Under the pieces are notes generated by a model, which was not told the origin of the DNA, did not search any database, and worked only from the letters and a program-made list of their open reading frames with translations. Below are positions 1-7,579 of a stretch of DNA of 64,000 nucleotides, piece by piece; within the stretch, counting starts at the first letter, position 1; each line of letters begins with the position of its first letter. The stretch comes from Stenotrophomonas sp. SAU14A_NAIMI4_5 (GTDB lineage Bacteria; Pseudomonadota; Gammaproteobacteria; Xanthomonadales; Xanthomonadaceae). The stretch lies in contig NZ_CP026003.1 in NCBI RefSeq assembly GCF_003086795.1, forward strand, positions 224,455 through 288,454. Reading direction: 5' to 3'. The position numbers were made by a program, and so were the translations under genes.

Positions 1-1
1 C

Positions 2-394
2 GGGCGCCATCAACTGCTCACCAGCATCCCCGGCGTGGGCGATATCAGCAGCGCCCAGCTGCTGGCGTTTTTAGGCGATCTCAACAAATACAGCGACGTG
101 CGTCAGGTAGTTGCCCACGCAGGCCTGAATCCAGCGCAGCGTCAATCAGGAAGTTACGAAGGTAAAGCCCGGATATCGCGGGTGGGCGATGCCAACTTCC
201 GCAAGAAGTTGTACATGCCTGCGCTGACCGGGAAGACCTACAACCCGACTCTGAAGGCCTTTGCAGAACGTCTCAGCGAGAAAGGAAAGCCATTCAAGGT
301 CATCATGTGTGCGCTGATGCGCAAGCTCATACACCTGGTCTGGGGAGTACTGAAGAGCGGCCGACCGTTTGAGCCTGAAGTCGTCCTTGCCTAG
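2..394 (+). CDS. IS110-family transposase, C-terminal part (cut by window edge)
   Basis: The frame is open from base 2, so the gene begins upstream of the window and the first ATG/GTG inside is not a real start. The protein carries LTSIPGVG near its start and a stretch of the type GLNPAQRQSGSYEGKARISR followed by GDANFRKKLYMPAL, the signature of the Transposase_20 (IS116/IS110/IS902) domain that makes up the C-terminal half of these DEDD-type transposases. The stop TAG lies exactly in the middle of a perfect palindrome. Whether the full element is intact cannot be seen here. Confidence 0.9.
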   Translation, partial: GRHQLLTSIPGVGDISSAQLLAFLGDLNKYSDVRQVVAHAGLNPAQRQSGSYEGKARISRVGDANFRKKLYMPALTGKTYNPTLKAFAERLSEKGKPFKVIMCALMRKLIHLVWGVLKSGRPFEPEVVLA

Positions 395-405
395 GCAAGG
401 ACGAC
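380..405. repeat. 26-bp perfect palindrome over the transposase stop codon
   Basis: Two 13-base arms, gtcgtccttgcct and its exact complement, meet with no spacer inside the stop codon of the IS110-type transposase. It could be a terminator stem, a fold at the element's end or a protein-binding site. There is no T-run after it. Confidence 0.7.
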
Positions 406-457
406 ACGGTATCTACAGCTGAGCAGCCGGGCAAGGTCGATGCTTCGGAAACCCCAT

Positions 458-482
458 GTAGAGCCGAGCCCATGCTCGGCTC
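458..482 (+). repeat. SMAG (GTAG) palindromic repeat
   Basis: GTAG head at 458-461 followed by a 9-bp stem (gagccgagc / gctcggctc) around a 4-base loop. It matches the SMAG short palindrome family of Stenotrophomonas. It lies just beyond the 3' end of the methionine operon on the other strand and may act as a 3' mRNA fold. Confidence 0.8.
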
Positions 483-490
483 CACTGCGA

Positions 491-1522
491 TCAACGCCCG
501 GCCAGTTCCTCGCGCACGATCTGCGCGCCTGCACTCAGCGCACGCAGTTTGCCGCGCGCTACCTCACGCGACAGCGGCGCCATGCCGCAGTTCGTGCACG
601 GGTAGAGCTTGTCGGCATCGACGAACTGCAGCGCCTTGCGCAGGGTGTTGGCCACCTCTTCCGGCGTCTCCACCTTGCTGGAGGCCACATCGATGGCACC
701 GACCATCACCTTCTTACCGCGCACCAGCTCGATCAGGTCGATGGGCACGTGCGAGTTGTGGCACTCCAGCGAGATCAGGTCGATGCTGGATTTCTGCAGC
801 TTCGGGAACGACTCTTCGTACTGGCGCCATTCCGAACCCAGCGTCTGCTTCCAGTCGGTGTTGGCCTTGATGCCGTAGCCGTAGCAGATGTGCACGGCGG
901 TCTCGCACTTCAGCCCTTCGATCGCGCGTTCGAGGGTGGCCACGCCCCAGTCGTTCACCTCGTCGAAGAACACGTTGAAGGCAGGTTCGTCGAACTGGAT
1001 GATGTCGACGCCGGCCGCTTCCAGTTCCTTCGCTTCCTCGTTGAGGATCTTCGCGAATTCCCAGGCCAGCTTCTCGCGGCTCTTGTAGTGCGCGTCGTAC
1101 AGCGTGTCGATCATGGTCATCGGGCCGGGCAGGGCCCACTTGATCGGCTGCGAGGTCTGCCGGCGCAGGAACTTCGCATCCTCGACGAACACCGACTTCG
1201 GGCGACTGACTGCACCGACCACGGTCGGCACGCTGGCGTCGTAGCGGTTGCGGATGCGCACGGTCTCGCGCTTGTCGAAGTCGACGCCGTCGAGGTGTTC
1301 GATGAAGGTGGTGACGAAATGCTGCCGCGTCTGCTCGCCGTCGCTGACGATGTCGATGCCGGCGTGCTGCTGTTCCTGCAGGGACAGGCGCAGCGCATCC
1401 TGCTTGCCTTCGGTCAGTGCCTCATCCTGCAGTTTCCAGGGCGACCAGAGCTTCTCGGGCTCGGCCAGCCAGGAAGGTTTGGGCAGGCTGCCGGCGGTGG
1501 AGGTGGGCAGTAGTTTCTTCAT
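491..1522 (-). CDS. mesD: Core-MetE folate-independent methionine synthase (MesD type)
   Basis: 343 aa, homologous only to the C-terminal catalytic barrel of MetE (about 750 aa), with no N-terminal domain. Zinc/homocysteine ligands are visible: HIC (His211, Cys213), Glu in SLEC (about 253) and Cys312 in the CTNCGM motif. Stand-alone core-MetE proteins of this type that sit beside DUF1852 have been described as MesD, an oxygen-requiring methionine synthase that needs MesX and does not use methyl-folate; the methyl donor is unresolved. It is the last gene of a minus-strand operon, 42 bases after mesX. The ATG start gives the conserved MKKLLPTSTAGSLPKP opening. I infer the MesD assignment from length and neighbours, not from an alignment. 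Confidence 0.85.
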   Translation of the reverse strand: MKKLLPTSTAGSLPKPSWLAEPEKLWSPWKLQDEALTEGKQDALRLSLQEQQHAGIDIVSDGEQTRQHFVTTFIEHLDGVDFDKRETVRIRNRYDASVPTVVGAVSRPKSVFVEDAKFLRRQTSQPIKWALPGPMTMIDTLYDAHYKSREKLAWEFAKILNEEAKELEAAGVDIIQFDEPAFNVFFDEVNDWGVATLERAIEGLKCETAVHICYGYGIKANTDWKQTLGSEWRQYEESFPKLQKSSIDLISLECHNSHVPIDLIELVRGKKVMVGAIDVASSKVETPEEVANTLRKALQFVDADKLYPCTNCGMAPLSREVARGKLRALSAGAQIVREELAGR

Positions 1523-1564
1523 CGTGTTCGGGGTCTTTGTCCTGGGGGAGGGAGAAGTGGTGAA

Positions 1565-2542
1565 TCAGCGGGCAGCCCACTGCTCAAGCACGGCGCCATA
1601 GGGCTTGATGAAGTGCTCTTCGGTGAACCTGCCCTGCTTGACCGCCAGCTGGCTGCGCTCTTCGCGGTCGTAGACGATGCGGGTGGACGAATAGTCCTGG
1701 TGCTTCAGGCTCGGCTGGTAGACCTTGCCGGCCACCGAATTGGCGTTGTAGATCTCCGGGCGGTAGATCTTCTGGAACGCTTCCATGGTGCTGATGGTGG
1801 CGATCAGTTCCAGGTTCGAGTAATCACCCAGCAGGTCGCCTTGGAAGTAGAACGCCAGCGGCGCGACGCTGCCCGGCGGCATGAAGTAGCGCACCTGCAG
1901 GCCCATCTTGTCGAAGTACTGGTCGGTGGGCGAGAACTCGCCCTGGCGGTACTCCACGCCCAGGATGGGGTGATGGTTCTCGGTGCGGTGGTAGGTCTTG
2001 CTGCTGGACACGCTGATGCAGATCACCGGCGCCTTGCTGAAGTTGGCGCGGTAGGCATCCGATTCCAGGAAGTGCTTGAACAGCTTGCCGTGCAGGTCGC
2101 CGAAGCCTTCGGGGATGCCGAACGTCGCCTTGCCTTCGTTGCTGGCCGGCAGCACGACGCTGAAGTCGTAGTCGCGCACGTAGGAGGAGAAGTTGTTGCC
2201 GACAATGCCTTCGGTACGCGCGCCGGTGTGCGTGTCGACGATGGTCGGGCGCAGCACTTCGATCAGCGGGAACGGATCGCTGCCGTCATCGCCGTCGATG
2301 TGCATCTCCACCGAGATGATGTCCAGCTCGACCGCGTAGCGATCGGCGCTGGGGTTGTCCCAGTGGGCCAGATCGTTGAAGCGGTTGTTGATCATGCCGA
2401 TCGTGTTGCGCAGGTTTTCCTGGCGCGAGGCGCCGCGCGCCAGGTTGGCGAAGTTGGTGGTGATGCGTGTGCCGTCGGCCGGCTGGTAATCCTCGTTGAA
2501 CGGGATGCGCGTGATCTGGAAGGTGAAGTTGTCGGCAGTCAT
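1565..2542 (-). CDS. mesX: DUF1852 protein, MesX partner of core-MetE
   Basis: 325 aa, ATG start, middle gene of the methionine operon. It matches the DUF1852 family, seen in the conserved opening FQITRIPFNEDYQPADGTRI and the NFANLARGASRQ stretch. The family is found next to core-MetE genes in aerobic bacteria and MesX is required for MesD activity. Its chemistry is not established. The presence of a flavin reductase gene 17 bases upstream suggests, as inference only, that MesX or the methyl-generating step uses reduced flavin and oxygen. There is no signal peptide or membrane segment, so it should be cytoplasmic. Confidence 0.88.
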   Translation of the reverse strand: MTADNFTFQITRIPFNEDYQPADGTRITTNFANLARGASRQENLRNTIGMINNRFNDLAHWDNPSADRYAVELDIISVEMHIDGDDGSDPFPLIEVLRPTIVDTHTGARTEGIVGNNFSSYVRDYDFSVVLPASNEGKATFGIPEGFGDLHGKLFKHFLESDAYRANFSKAPVICISVSSSKTYHRTENHHPILGVEYRQGEFSPTDQYFDKMGLQVRYFMPPGSVAPLAFYFQGDLLGDYSNLELIATISTMEAFQKIYRPEIYNANSVAGKVYQPSLKHQDYSSTRIVYDREERSQLAVKQGRFTEEHFIKPYGAVLEQWAAR

Positions 2543-2559
2543 GGCGGTGTTCCGGTTAC

Positions 2560-3150
2560 TTAGAGGGCGTCGGCGGTTTCAGCGGTCACGGGCGCGGGGC
2601 GATGGGACAGCGCCAGCAGGGGCAGGGCCCGCTGCACGGCCAGGCGTGCGCGCTGCAGCAGGGCCTCGTCATGCACGCGGCCATCGGCGAAATCCTTGTC
2701 GGTGGCGTAGACGCCCAGCGGCAGGGTGCGTGCCTGGAAGAAGCTGAAGAGCGGCCGCAGCTGGTGGTCGATCATCAGTGCGTGGCGCTCGCTGCCGCCG
2801 GTGGCGGCCAGCAGGGTGGGGGTGTCGACCAGGGCGTCCTGGTGGATGAAATCGAAGAAGTGCTTGAACAGGCCGGTGTACGAACCGCGGTAGACCGGGG
2901 TGGCGACCACCAGCACGTCGGCCTGCTCGACCGTGGCCAGCGCCTGTTCGGCGGCGGCAGGCAGCTGCGAGCGCCACAGGGCACCGGCCAGCTGCGGGGC
3001 CAGCTCGCCGAGTTCGACCAGGTGCGGTTCGCTGGGAATGTGCTCGCCGATCAGGTCCAGCAGGTGCTCGCACAGGGTGGCAGCCCGCGAGGGGCGCTGC
3101 AGGCCGCCGGAGACGGCGACGATACGGAGGGGGCGGTGGGGAGAAAGCAT
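2560..3150 (-). CDS. NADPH-dependent FMN reductase, MsuE-like
   Basis: 196 aa flavodoxin-like FMN_red domain. The phosphate-binding loop is visible as AVSGGLQRPSRA at the N terminus, followed by ATPVYRGSYTGLFKHFFD and the LAATGGSERHALM segment typical of the MsuE/SsuE group. These enzymes supply free FMNH2 to a partner monooxygenase. It is the first gene of the operon with mesX and mesD, which suggests the system needs reduced flavin. It diverges from the LysR gene across a short region holding a dyad operator. An alkanesulfonate role is possible for the family, but no sulfonate genes are nearby. Confidence 0.85.
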   Translation of the reverse strand: MLSPHRPLRIVAVSGGLQRPSRAATLCEHLLDLIGEHIPSEPHLVELGELAPQLAGALWRSQLPAAAEQALATVEQADVLVVATPVYRGSYTGLFKHFFDFIHQDALVDTPTLLAATGGSERHALMIDHQLRPLFSFFQARTLPLGVYATDKDFADGRVHDEALLQRARLAVQRALPLLALSHRPAPVTAETADAL

Positions 3151-3180
3151 GACCCGATCCTAGTGAGGCCTTCCCATGAC

Positions 3181-3195
3181 GTAAAATGGTTTTAC
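3181..3195. promoter_or_regulatory. Candidate LysR operator between the methionine operon and its regulator
   Basis: gtaaaa-tgg-ttttac is a perfect 6-bp interrupted dyad containing a T-N11-A box (T at 3182, A at 3194), the usual LysR-family recognition pattern. It sits between the divergent FMN-reductase and LysR genes, so one site could control both directions. Binding is inferred. Confidence 0.55.
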
Positions 3196-3225
3196 TTCAC
3201 ACATCCATGAGTGAGATTCATCGAC

Positions 3226-4137
3226 ATGCTGGAACGAATCCACCTGAGCATCGTGCAGCAGGTCGAACTGCAGGGTTCGCTGACCGCTGCCGCCGGCGTG
3301 CTCAACCTGACCCAGTCGGCGCTGAGCCACAGCATGAAGAAGCTGGAACAGCAGCTGGGCACCGACGTCTGGCTGCGCGAGGGCCGCAGCCTGCGGCTGA
3401 CCCAGGCCGGCCAGTACCTGCTGGCGGTGGCCAACCGGGTGCTGCCGCAGCTGGACCTGGCCGAAGAGCGGCTGGGCCAGTTCGCCCAGGGCGAGCGCGG
3501 CTCGCTGCGCATCGGCATGGAGTGCCACCCCTGCTACCAGTGGCTGCTGAAGATCGTCTCGCCCTACTTGGCCTCGTGGCCGGATGTGGACGTGGACGTG
3601 AAGCAGAAATTCCAGTTCGGTGGCATCGGCGCCCTGTTCGGCTACGAGATCGACCTGCTGGTGACACCGGACCCACTGCTGAAGCCGGGCCTGACGTTCG
3701 TGCCCGTATTTGACTACGAGCAGGTGCTGGTGGTGGCCAAGAACCACCCGCTGGCCAAGGTGGAGTACGTGAAGCCGCGGCAGCTGACCCAGGAAGTGCT
3801 GATCAGCTACCCGGTGCCGTTCGAGCGCCTGGACATCTACAACCAGTTCCTGCTGCCGGCCGGGGTGACCCCGCGCCGCCACAAGGCCATCGAAACCACC
3901 GACATCATGATGCAGATGGTGGCCAGCGGCCGCGGCGTGGCCGCCATGCCGCGCTGGCTGGTGGAGGAGTACGCGGCCCGCATGGACGTGGTGCCGGTGC
4001 GGCTGGGGGCCAAGGGCATTCCCAAGCAGATCTACCTGGGCGCGCGCGAGGCCGACACCGCCATCGATTACCTGCAGGCCTTCGTTGAACTGGCGCGGGG
4101 CAGCTCGATCGCCGGCGCGCCGCGCGGGGCCAAGTGA
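3226..4137 (+). CDS. LysR-family regulator of the MesD/MesX cluster (MetR-like)
   Basis: About 303 aa from ATG at 3226 (an in-frame upstream start at 3211 would add five residues). The N-terminal winged helix-turn-helix is clear (QGSLTAAAGVLNLTQSALSH, then SMKKLEQQLGTDVWLREGR), followed by the effector-binding domain. MetR-type regulators in this family respond to homocysteine. Divergence from the methionine operon, the dyad between them, and overlap with a MetF-like gene make a methionine role likely. The stop overlaps the next start (TGATG), implying co-translation with the MetF-like gene. Confidence 0.85.
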   Translation: MLERIHLSIVQQVELQGSLTAAAGVLNLTQSALSHSMKKLEQQLGTDVWLREGRSLRLTQAGQYLLAVANRVLPQLDLAEERLGQFAQGERGSLRIGMECHPCYQWLLKIVSPYLASWPDVDVDVKQKFQFGGIGALFGYEIDLLVTPDPLLKPGLTFVPVFDYEQVLVVAKNHPLAKVEYVKPRQLTQEVLISYPVPFERLDIYNQFLLPAGVTPRRHKAIETTDIMMQMVASGRGVAAMPRWLVEEYAARMDVVPVRLGAKGIPKQIYLGAREADTAIDYLQAFVELARGSSIAGAPRGAK

Positions 4138-5006
4138 TGCCTGCAGGAACCGTGCAGGGCGCACGCGCCTTCATCGATGCCTGTTCGCTGGAAGTCAGTG
4201 CGAAAGCCATGCCCGCGCTGCGCGCCGAGGCAGGCCGCATCGCCCCGGGAACCACGATCTCGATTCCCTATCTCGCCAGCGAAGACGACGAGGCGCGGCT
4301 GGCCGCGGCACGCATCGTGCGCGAACTGGGGCTGCAGCCGATGCTGCACCTGTCCGCGCGGCGCATCGGTTCGCAGGCGGCGCTGGAGCACTTCATCGCC
4401 CGTGCGGTGGGCGAGGCCGGTGTCGAGCAGTGCCTGCTGATCGCCGGTGACCTGGCCACGCCCGCCGGTCCGTTTGCAGACAGCGCGGCAATCATCGAAA
4501 CCGGCCTGCTGGAACGCGCCGGCATCAAGGTCGTTGCCGTGGGCGGGCACCCCGAGGGCCATCCGGTGATGGACGCTGCCGGGCGCTGGAAGGCACTGGA
4601 ACGCAAATGCCAGGCCATCGAAGCGCGTGGCATGGCGCCGAAGATCATCACCCAGTTCGCCTTCGATGCCGACCTCGTGCTGGCCTGGCTGGATGGGCTG
4701 CGTGCGCGCGGCATCGGCCACCCGGTGCTGGTGGGGGTGCCCGGGCCGGCCAGCGTCACCCGCCTGCTGCGCTATGCGGCGATGTGTGGGGTGGGTGCCA
4801 GCGCCTCGATGCTGGCGCGGTACGGCATCTCGATCGGCCGCCTGCTGGGCACCGCCGGGCCGGATGTGTTCGTGGATCGCCTGGTGGCCGGGCTGACCGA
4901 AGCGCACGGCCAGGTCAGTCCGCACCTGTTCCCGTTCGGTGGCATCGCGCCGTCGCTGGACTGGGTGGCGCAGTACCGGCGGCGCGCGGGTTCGCAGCAG
5001 CGCTGA
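4137..5006 (+). CDS. MetF-like methylenetetrahydrofolate reductase family protein
   Basis: 289 aa from ATG at 4137, which shares a base with the LysR stop. The fold signature is that of the MTHFR TIM barrel: a central LLIAGD segment for the folate/FAD region, then KIITQFAFDAD and GHPVLVGVPGPASV, close to the QxxFD and PIxxG motifs of MetF. The usual N-terminal EFFPP motif is not seen; SLEVS may be its counterpart. The divergence from standard MetF and location beside a folate-independent synthase make it a candidate for one-carbon supply or degradation linked to that pathway. True MetF activity is uncertain. Confidence 0.75.
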   Translation: MPAGTVQGARAFIDACSLEVSAKAMPALRAEAGRIAPGTTISIPYLASEDDEARLAAARIVRELGLQPMLHLSARRIGSQAALEHFIARAVGEAGVEQCLLIAGDLATPAGPFADSAAIIETGLLERAGIKVVAVGGHPEGHPVMDAAGRWKALERKCQAIEARGMAPKIITQFAFDADLVLAWLDGLRARGIGHPVLVGVPGPASVTRLLRYAAMCGVGASASMLARYGISIGRLLGTAGPDVFVDRLVAGLTEAHGQVSPHLFPFGGIAPSLDWVAQYRRRAGSQQR

Positions 5007-5157
5007 AAACGCGCAGGCACAGAACAAGGCGCACCCGATCGGCCGCCTCGGCAAGCCGGAAGAAATCGCAGGGGGCGTGGTTGTCCTTGCGTCGTCGGCG
5101 GCCAGCTTCATGACCTGCGACGAGCTGGTGATCGACGGCGGCTTCAGTCAGGTCTGA
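5002..5157 (+). pseudogene. C-terminal remnant of a short-chain dehydrogenase (SDR)
   Basis: Immediately after the MetF-like stop, another frame reads HPIGRLGKPEEIAGGVV, then LASSAASFMTCDELVIDGGF and a stop. This is the standard C-terminal end of classical SDR enzymes, without the Rossmann NAD-binding half or the YxxxK catalytic segment. Homology starts abruptly at about 5025, so it looks like what is left of a deleted gene. No independent start with a ribosome site is visible. Confidence 0.75.
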
Positions 5158-5180
5158 ATCAGCCAGGTCTGAACGCGCGT

Positions 5181-5208
5181 GCCATGGCGGACTGCGGTTC
5201 GCCATGGC
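5181..5208. repeat. Inverted repeat, possible bidirectional terminator
   Basis: gccatggcg and cgccatggc form a 9-bp stem with a 10-base loop between the SDR remnant and the 3' end of the L,D-transpeptidase gene. There is no T-run. Confidence 0.45.
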
Positions 5209-5235
5209 AACGCTGCAACGCGGATCGAACAGGCC

Positions 5236-6003
5236 TTACTTGCTTGCCGAGCGCGAACCCTTCTCGTCGATGTGTTCGGCACGGCTCTGCGCGAACGCGG
5301 GGAAAGTCTTCTCCAGCGAATCCTTGTCCGGCAGCACGTAGAACACGCCGCCCTTCTGGAACGTGGACTCGACGACCTGCTCGTAGAAATTGGGGCTCAC
5401 GTTGATGCAACCGTGGGTGACGCGGTTGTCATCCGGGGTCGGGGTTGCAAGACGCTCGGCGCGCTTTTCCTTCGGCGTGCCCGGCGGCAGCGGGTGCATC
5501 GAGACTGCCGAATCGTAGTCCACCCACAACACGCGGCCGGCGTCGTCGGAGGGGCCGTAGCCACCAATGAAGCGGCCGGCGGGGGTCGTGCGGTCGTGGC
5601 CGGGAATCGCGCTCAGCGCGACCTTGGCAACGTTCGGTGCGGAATGATCGCCCTTGGCCGAACCAAACAGCGCCGGTGCCGCGCCACGCAGCTTGCCGTC
5701 ACTGCCGAAGATCAGCACCTGTGCGGCGGCCTTGTCCATGATCGCGAACGGATAGCCTTCGCTGTCCTTGCTGGCGACCACCCAGCCTGCGAGTTCGATC
5801 ACCGTCTCGGACACTTCCTGTCCTTCCGGCAGTTCATCGACGGCAGCGGTGGGTTGCGTAGCGGCATCCTTGGCGCCCTTGGCGCTGGCCACGCCGGTAC
5901 CGGCCAGTGCCAGCGCAAGGGTCAGCGCGACGCAGGCGGTGCGGATTGCGGGGGATGAGTGCGTACGAATGGCACGGTTCCTCGAATGAATACGGTGATC
6001 CAA
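5236..6003 (-). CDS. L,D-transpeptidase (YkuD) family exported protein
   Basis: Up to 255 aa. A hydrophobic signal peptide (ACVALTLALALAGTGVASA) precedes a YkuD catalytic domain with the motif THGCINVS; the Cys is residue 199 in the long reading. Such enzymes cross-link peptidoglycan or attach lipoproteins to it in the periplasm, and an Lpp-like lipoprotein gene lies just upstream on the same strand, a fitting partner. The start is a problem. The only canonical in-frame start is TTG at 6003, which directly abuts a 12-bp hairpin and has no ribosome site. An in-frame ATT at 5970 has AGGA eight bases upstream and would give a normal signal peptide. Confidence 0.85.
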   Translation of the reverse strand: MDHRIHSRNRAIRTHSSPAIRTACVALTLALALAGTGVASAKGAKDAATQPTAAVDELPEGQEVSETVIELAGWVVASKDSEGYPFAIMDKAAAQVLIFGSDGKLRGAAPALFGSAKGDHSAPNVAKVALSAIPGHDRTTPAGRFIGGYGPSDDAGRVLWVDYDSAVSMHPLPPGTPKEKRAERLATPTPDDNRVTHGCINVSPNFYEQVVESTFQKGGVFYVLPDKDSLEKTFPAFAQSRAEHIDEKGSRSASK

Positions 6004-6037
6004 GGGAACCAGTGGCCGGGGGAGACCACTGGTTCCC
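6004..6037 (-). terminator. Strong hairpin between the lpp-like gene and ykuD
   Basis: gggaaccagtgg and ccactggttccc make a perfect 12-bp stem with a 10-base loop, eight bases after the lipoprotein stop. There is no T-run, so it may be a processing or 3'-stabilising fold rather than a classical terminator. Confidence 0.55.
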
Positions 6038-6045
6038 GGTTCAGC

Positions 6046-6312
6046 TTAGCCGCGCGGGGTACGGCGGGGGGCCGATTCGAGCTGCTGGACGCGACCTTCG
6101 ATCTGGTCGAGACGCTGGTTGGCCTGCTGTGCGGACTGGTTGGCGGACTCGGCGCTCTGCGCCGCGCCCTGGACCTTCACGTCAAGCGCGTCGAGACGCG
6201 TGTTGACCTTCGCGAAGTCTTCTTTGTAGCTGGCGCACGCGCCGAGGCTGAGGGCAAGGATTGCCACGCCGAGGGGACGAGCGATCTTCAGGTGCTGCGT
6301 GGAAAGGGTCAT
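6046..6312 (-). CDS. Small Lpp/OprI-like outer membrane lipoprotein
   Basis: 88 aa with a lipoprotein signal (lipobox LSLGAC, Cys about residue 26) and a heptad-rich Ala/Gln/Asn coiled coil, as in murein lipoprotein and OprI trimers. The C terminus (RRTPRG) lacks the terminal Lys used for covalent attachment in E. coli Lpp. It is followed on the same strand by an L,D-transpeptidase. A -10-like TATATT lies about 35 bases upstream of the ATG on the minus strand. Abundant structural envelope lipoprotein is the likely role. Confidence 0.8.
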   Translation of the reverse strand: MTLSTQHLKIARPLGVAILALSLGACASYKEDFAKVNTRLDALDVKVQGAAQSAESANQSAQQANQRLDQIEGRVQQLESAPRRTPRG

Positions 6313-6617
6313 TGCATTCCCTCCTTCGTCTGGGGAGTCTGGAATATAGCGGGCTTTTTGTTAGTTCCATGAATGCCTTTTCAGCTGCAGTTCGCGGACG
6401 TGCAGACACTGTGAAGAGCGCGCAGTCATGTTCGATTTGCCGCGAATTCAGCTGTCTGAGCGGGGCACGTGCTAGCCGACGCCACCCCTGAATGAGCGCA
6501 GTGTTCGTTGTGCGATGTCAGTGCAACGCGCGAATGCATCGCGCTGTGCGCGCTGAAAAGAGAGTGCGCATTTGTGGCAAGCGGAGGCCGCTGATAGCCT
6601 GACCCGCTGATCATCGA
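6313..6617. other. Intergenic stretch, lpp-like promoter side
   Basis: This 305-base gap is richer in A+T than its neighbours and should hold the promoter of the lipoprotein gene (minus-strand TATATT near 6343-6348). I see no supported gene in it. Confidence 0.4.
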
Positions 6618-7139
6618 TCAGCGGGGCGGTGGCATGGCCGGGCAGGAGATGGTTGCTTCAAGCCGGTACTCGCCGGGGAAATCCGCAGGCAGCGGCTGGC
6701 CTGCAAGATGGTCCTGCACGGGTTCGATGGCGCCCGTTTTGCCAGCACCGCCTTTCGCTTCGAAGTCATCGCTGACGATGATGACTGACTGGTCACCGGG
6801 GACCAGTTCCAGCATCGCCGCATCGCTCGATACAGCGGCCAGGTAATAGTGGCCTACGCTCAGTTTCGGATTGCAGCAGCCGATCGAATAGGTGACGCCG
6901 GATGCCTTCGGCATGCCACCCTTGAGCGTGCGGACCACGTTGATGCGGCCGCTCAAGGTGCTGTACCACGGTTCCCCATCGGCGACCTCGAGCGACATGA
7001 GCCGGAACACGTAGACGTGGCTGGCGCGGTCCAGGTTCTGCACGAACGTGGGTGCATCCGGCTGCGGGCAGGCGAAGGCCACCATGGGTGATGCGGCCAG
7101 CGAAAGGAGAAGTGCCAACGTGGTCGTGGTGGTCTTCAT
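6618..7139 (-). CDS. Secreted protein of unknown function
   Basis: 173 aa with a typical Sec signal peptide (MKTTTTTLALLLSLAASPMV, cleavage near AFA-CP). The mature part has Cys residues in pairs (SIGCCNP, and one near the C terminus in TISCPAMPPP), suggesting disulfides in the periplasm or outside. I do not recognise a family. Its ATG overlaps the stop of the upstream DUF1851-type gene by four bases (ATGA), so the two were built as a coupled pair. Confidence 0.7.
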   Translation of the reverse strand: MKTTTTTLALLLSLAASPMVAFACPQPDAPTFVQNLDRASHVYVFRLMSLEVADGEPWYSTLSGRINVVRTLKGGMPKASGVTYSIGCCNPKLSVGHYYLAAVSSDAAMLELVPGDQSVIIVSDDFEAKGGAGKTGAIEPVQDHLAGQPLPADFPGEYRLEATISCPAMPPPR

Positions 7140-7579
7140 TCGACCACGCTCAGCTTCACCTGGGCACCTTCGGGCAGCCCATCGATCTGTTGCGCCATGC
7201 TGCCCGACGCGCCGATCAGTTCGGCCAGTGGCACCGTGGCGAGATTGCCGCCGCCGTACTCACCGCCCAGCGCGCCGGGAATCTTCAGGCAATACGCATG
7301 GCCGGGCTGCAGCGTGCCGAGGCGCTCTTCCGCCTGCTGCACCAGCGCGGCCATGTACCAGTCCTGCAGGAAATCCTGATCGCGCGCGAGTGCATCGAGT
7401 TCGGCGCGCGACCGGGCGATGACCGTGCAGTAGAGATCTTCCGGGCACAGCCGCCAGTAGCGGCCGCTGTGGTCCTCGATCATCAGGTTGCCGAACGGGT
7501 TGTCGCCGACGATCTGCGCCGGCGCGATGCCGGTCCAGCCTCAGGCATCGGCGACGAGGGTGATCAGGTGCGTGGACAT
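7136..7579 (-). pseudogene. DUF1851/Tdi1-like immunity protein gene with in-frame TGA at codon 13
   Basis: From ATG at 7579 the frame reads MSTHLITLVADA, then TGA (7543-7541), then continues unbroken as GWTGIAPAQIVGDNPFGNLM for 134 more codons. The body (SGRYWRLCPEDLYC, then IPGALGGEYGGGNLATVPL) resembles the DUF1851 family, also named T6SS immunity protein Tdi1 C-terminal domain, where Trp is expected at the TGA position. So a TGG to TGA change is likely. A shorter product could start at ATG 7483, but it would lose the conserved GW and NPFGN segment. The remaining reading frame is undamaged, so the mutation looks recent. The family assignment is from memory of the motif, moderately sure. Confidence 0.7.

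Noticed and set aside
440..1513. 357-codon plus-strand frame opposite mesD
   Set aside because: Antisense to a gene with clear zinc-ligand motifs; composition is that of a shadow frame.
7541..7543. TGA in the DUF1851-type gene as selenocysteine
   Set aside because: The family position is Trp, no SECIS-like hairpin follows directly, and the protein is not a redox enzyme.
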